A stretch of DNA of 7,648 bases. Source: an uncultured Moraxellaceae bacterium. GTDB lineage: Bacteria > Pseudomonadota > Gammaproteobacteria > Pseudomonadales > Moraxellaceae. Both the position numbers and the translations under genes were made by a program. Shown here piece by piece: positions 5,670 to 7,648 of this stretch. Location: contig CALFYA010000057.1 of the NCBI GenBank assembly GCA_937952925.1, positions 1 through 7,648 of the forward strand, given 5' to 3'. Position 1 is the stretch's first letter; every line of letters starts with the position of its first letter. The notes beneath the pieces were generated by a model. That model was not told the origin of the DNA and searched no databases. It saw only the letters and a list, made by a program, of their open reading frames with translations.

Positions 5670-6845
5670 ATGAATGTGCAGCAGTTGCTCAAAGACAGTA
5701 GTGGTTCGGCATGGCTTGCCGGTGCGATTGCGGTGTTGGTGGGGTTTACCAGTTCGGTGGTGGTGGTGTTTCAGGCGGCGCAAGCGCTCGGTGCCAATGC
5801 CGCCCAAACCGCGTCGTGGATTTGGGCGCTTGGTGTCGGCATGGCGCTCACCAGTATTGGGCTGGCGTGGCGTTATCGGATGCCGATCATCACCGCATGG
5901 TCAACTCCTGCGGCGGCACTGTTGATCAGTAGCGGTCAAGCCGGCGTCACGCTGTCGGATGCGGTGGGTGCGTTTATCATTGCGGGGGCATTGATTGCGC
6001 TGGTGGGCTTTTCGGGGGCATTTGAGCGACTCATGCGGCATGTGCCTGCGTCGTTGGCTGCGGCGTTACTTGCGGGGGTATTGTTGCGCTTTGTGCTGCA
6101 AGTATGGACAGCCATGCAGTCGGCATGGCTACTGGTGCTTGCCATGTTGATCGCGTATTTGGCTGGCCGGCGCTATGCCACCCGTTATGCGGTGCTGTGG
6201 ACGCTAGCGGTGGGGGTCTTGGTCGCGGCACTACAAGGCCAGTTGCATGTTGGCAACATTGCATGGCAAGTAGCGACCCCCGTATGGGTTAGCCCCACAT
6301 GGTCGTGGTCAACCTTGATTAGCGTGGCAATTCCGATGTTTGTGGTCACGATGGCGTCGCAAAATCTACCCGGTGTGGCGGCACTGCATACCTTTGGTTA
6401 TCGTCCGCCATTGTCCAAGGTGATTGGCACGACCGGCGTGGCGACTGTGGCACTTGCGCCGTTTGGCGCGTTTTCGATCAATTTGGCGGCGATTACTGCA
6501 GCGATTTGTATGGGGCATGATGCGCATCTGCGCCCCGATCGACGCTATGTGGCGGCGATTGCTGCGGGGTTGATGTATTTGTTGGTGGGGATACTCGGTG
6601 CAACGGTCACAGCACTATTGCATGCCTTTCCGGCGGCATTAATTCAAGCGATTGCTGGCCTTGCGCTGCTTGGCACGGTGTCGCAAGGCTTGGTGTCGGC
6701 ACTACACCATAGCGCCGAGCGTGAAGCGGCCATGATCACCTTTGTGGTCACCGCATCCGGCATGACCTTATGGGGCGTTGGCTCGGCGTTTTGGGGGTTG
6801 GTGTTTGGGTTGATGGCATGGTATGGGCTACGCCAACAGCCCTAA
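5670..6845 (+). CDS. benE: BenE-family benzoate/proton symporter-like membrane transporter
   Basis: An inner-membrane protein of about 391 residues with many hydrophobic segments (estimated 10-12). It belongs to the BenE/YdcO family, whose named member imports benzoate with protons; the substrate here is not shown by sequence. Family hallmarks are SWIWALGVGMALTSIGLAW, the PIITAWSTPAAALL motif, the signature MASQNLPGVAALHTFGYRPP and LAPFGAFSINLAAITAAICM followed by GHDAHLRPDRRYVAA. No benzoate catabolic genes are in view. Start choice is uncertain: ATG at 5670, GTG at 5676 (GGGGA 5 nt upstream), or TTG at 5664. The last four bases overlap the convergent GntR gene. The coding strand looks more GC-rich than the neighbours, partly because of Ala/Gly/Val-rich membrane segments. 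Confidence 0.9.
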   Translation: MNVQQLLKDSSGSAWLAGAIAVLVGFTSSVVVVFQAAQALGANAAQTASWIWALGVGMALTSIGLAWRYRMPIITAWSTPAAALLISSGQAGVTLSDAVGAFIIAGALIALVGFSGAFERLMRHVPASLAAALLAGVLLRFVLQVWTAMQSAWLLVLAMLIAYLAGRRYATRYAVLWTLAVGVLVAALQGQLHVGNIAWQVATPVWVSPTWSWSTLISVAIPMFVVTMASQNLPGVAALHTFGYRPPLSKVIGTTGVATVALAPFGAFSINLAAITAAICMGHDAHLRPDRRYVAAIAAGLMYLLVGILGATVTALLHAFPAALIQAIAGLALLGTVSQGLVSALHHSAEREAAMITFVVTASGMTLWGVGSAFWGLVFGLMAWYGLRQQP

Positions 6846-7564
6846 AGATCCGACGTTGCCCGTGCACTATGCAGCATATGTAAGGTGATGCGGCGCACTT
6901 CGGCTTTACTCATTTCAATATGGGTGCGCAGGAGGCGCTGAGCTTCTTCACTACGTCGTTTGAAGATGGTCGCTAAAATCTGGCTATGCTCTTGATAAGT
7001 CGCTTCGACTCTGGGAGATTTGGTAAAATCAAGTCGCCGAATAATGCGGATTTTTTCGCTCAAATCACGATGGATTTTGGCCAGTTCTTTGTTGCCAGTC
7101 GCTTCGACCAGCAGACAATGAAACTCTTCATCCAGATGCGACACTTGCTTACCATCTTGCAATCGTGCAGATGGTTCGACCATCCAAATTCTTTTGAGTT
7201 CAATCAGTTGTGTAGGCCATTCGGGGGTGCTGTGTTCACACAGCCGTTTGATGGCCTCTAGCTCAATCATGATGCGCACATCATAGAGCTCTTCAAAATA
7301 TTCAAAATCAAAGGGTCGGACTTGCCAGCCACTCCTAAAATACACATCCAAATAGCCTTCGCGCTGTAGTCTGTACAAGGCTTGCCGTACCGGTGTCCGA
7401 CTCACCGCCATGCGCTCCGCCACCTCACCTTCACTAAATCGATCACCAGGCAGCAACCGAAACTCAAAAATATCGGCTTTAATTTGCTCATAAATGCGCT
7501 CTGCTAAGTTTTCGGGGCGCAATTTTGGACGAGCCGTGGGGCGAGGGAGTGGGGCGAGCTGCAT
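6842..7564 (-). CDS. GntR-family transcriptional regulator, FCD (FadR) subfamily
   Basis: A DNA-binding regulator of 240 residues. Residues about 18-85 form the winged helix-turn-helix, with LPGDRFSEGEVAERMAVSRT and PVRQALYRLQREGYL typical of GntR. The rest is the helical FCD ligand domain. It retains probable metal-binding residues Asp145 and His149 (LDEEFH), His193 (QEHSQIL) and His215 (LRTHIEM); such domains usually sense organic acids. It has an AGGT ribosome site 6 nt before the ATG. The start lies 14 nt after the stop of the upstream gene on the same strand, so the two are probably one operon. Its targets are likely that operon and perhaps benE. No convincing operator was found in the window. 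Confidence 0.93.
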   Translation of the reverse strand: MQLAPLPRPTARPKLRPENLAERIYEQIKADIFEFRLLPGDRFSEGEVAERMAVSRTPVRQALYRLQREGYLDVYFRSGWQVRPFDFEYFEELYDVRIMIELEAIKRLCEHSTPEWPTQLIELKRIWMVEPSARLQDGKQVSHLDEEFHCLLVEATGNKELAKIHRDLSEKIRIIRRLDFTKSPRVEATYQEHSQILATIFKRRSEEAQRLLRTHIEMSKAEVRRITLHMLHSARATSDL

Positions 7565-7578
7565 GGCAGTACCTGAGA

Positions 7579-7648
7579 TTAAGGGGTGAGCGGTTCAAGA
7601 AACAGCAGGGCATCACCAGGAATGACGGGTTGTCCCGATTGACAGCGA
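7579..7648 (-). CDS. C-terminal end of an upstream CDS, possible biotin/lipoyl carrier domain
   Basis: The minus-strand frame entering from the right edge reads 22 residues (RCQSGQPVIPGDALLFLEPL then TP) and stops with TAA at 7581-7579. The spacing G-Q-P-V-x-x-G-D-x-L-x-x-L-E fits the last turn of biotinyl/lipoyl carrier proteins such as AccB (G-x-P-V-x-x-G-x-x-L-x-x-I-E). The P-G-D-x-L-x-F run also resembles ends of 5-oxoprolinase subunits (PxpB/PxpC), so that remains an alternative. With so little sequence the function is a guess; that it is coding is supported by the tight 14-nt spacing to the GntR gene. Confidence 0.45.
   Translation of the reverse strand, partial: RCQSGQPVIPGDALLFLEPLTP

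Noticed and set aside
5010..5807. 265-codon minus-strand frame
   Set aside because: Antisense to galE and the benE start, crosses the terminator hairpin, and resembles no known protein.
1..7648. CRISPR array, tRNA/rRNA gene, insertion sequence or attachment site
   Set aside because: No regularly spaced repeats, transposase-like frames, terminal repeats or tRNA-like cloverleafs were recognised by eye; the spacers are short and explained by promoters and hairpins.

Overview
The window reads as chromosomal DNA from a gammaproteobacterium, most likely Moraxellaceae (Acinetobacter or relatives). The basis is recalled similarity: EF-Ts, S2 and methionine aminopeptidase all resemble Acinetobacter proteins, and the map / rpsB-tsf divergent arrangement fits. 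No database search was possible, so genus and species are open. Base composition looks close to balanced by eye. No tRNA, rRNA, insertion sequence, CRISPR array or phage gene was seen.

Layout. (1) 1-598, minus: 5' part of map (type I methionine aminopeptidase), running off the left edge. (2) 599-832: divergent spacer with a strong extended -10 promoter and a long structured leader for rpsB. (3) 833-2613, plus: rpsB and tsf, separated by a spacer holding a terminator-like hairpin (probable attenuator), with a second strong terminator after tsf. (4) 2706-3167, plus: an exported YbjN-family protein of unknown function. (5) 3187-4517, minus: tusD-tusC-tusB-tusE, four tightly coupled genes for the sulfur relay that thiolates U34 of tRNA. 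(6) 4611-5615, plus: a GalE-type epimerase in which the catalytic lysine of YxxxK is replaced by leucine. (7) 5670-6845, plus: a BenE-family membrane transporter. (8) 6842-7564, minus: a GntR/FCD regulator whose stop codon shares bases with the benE stop. (9) 7579-7648, minus: the last 22 codons of an upstream gene, possibly a biotin/lipoyl carrier protein.

How the genes fit together. The left two thirds is largely translation-related: N-terminal Met removal, a ribosomal protein, an elongation factor, and tRNA thiolation. The right third looks like a metabolic locus in which a transporter, a GntR regulator and an upstream enzyme gene sit together. The regulator is in the same direction as the fragment and only 14 nt from it, so those two are probably co-transcribed.

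I found no convincing wholly new system. The best leads are the galE active-site substitution, the dsrEFHC-like gathering of all four tus genes, the rpsB leader and rpsB-tsf attenuator, and the GntR / BenE / carrier-like locus at the right edge.
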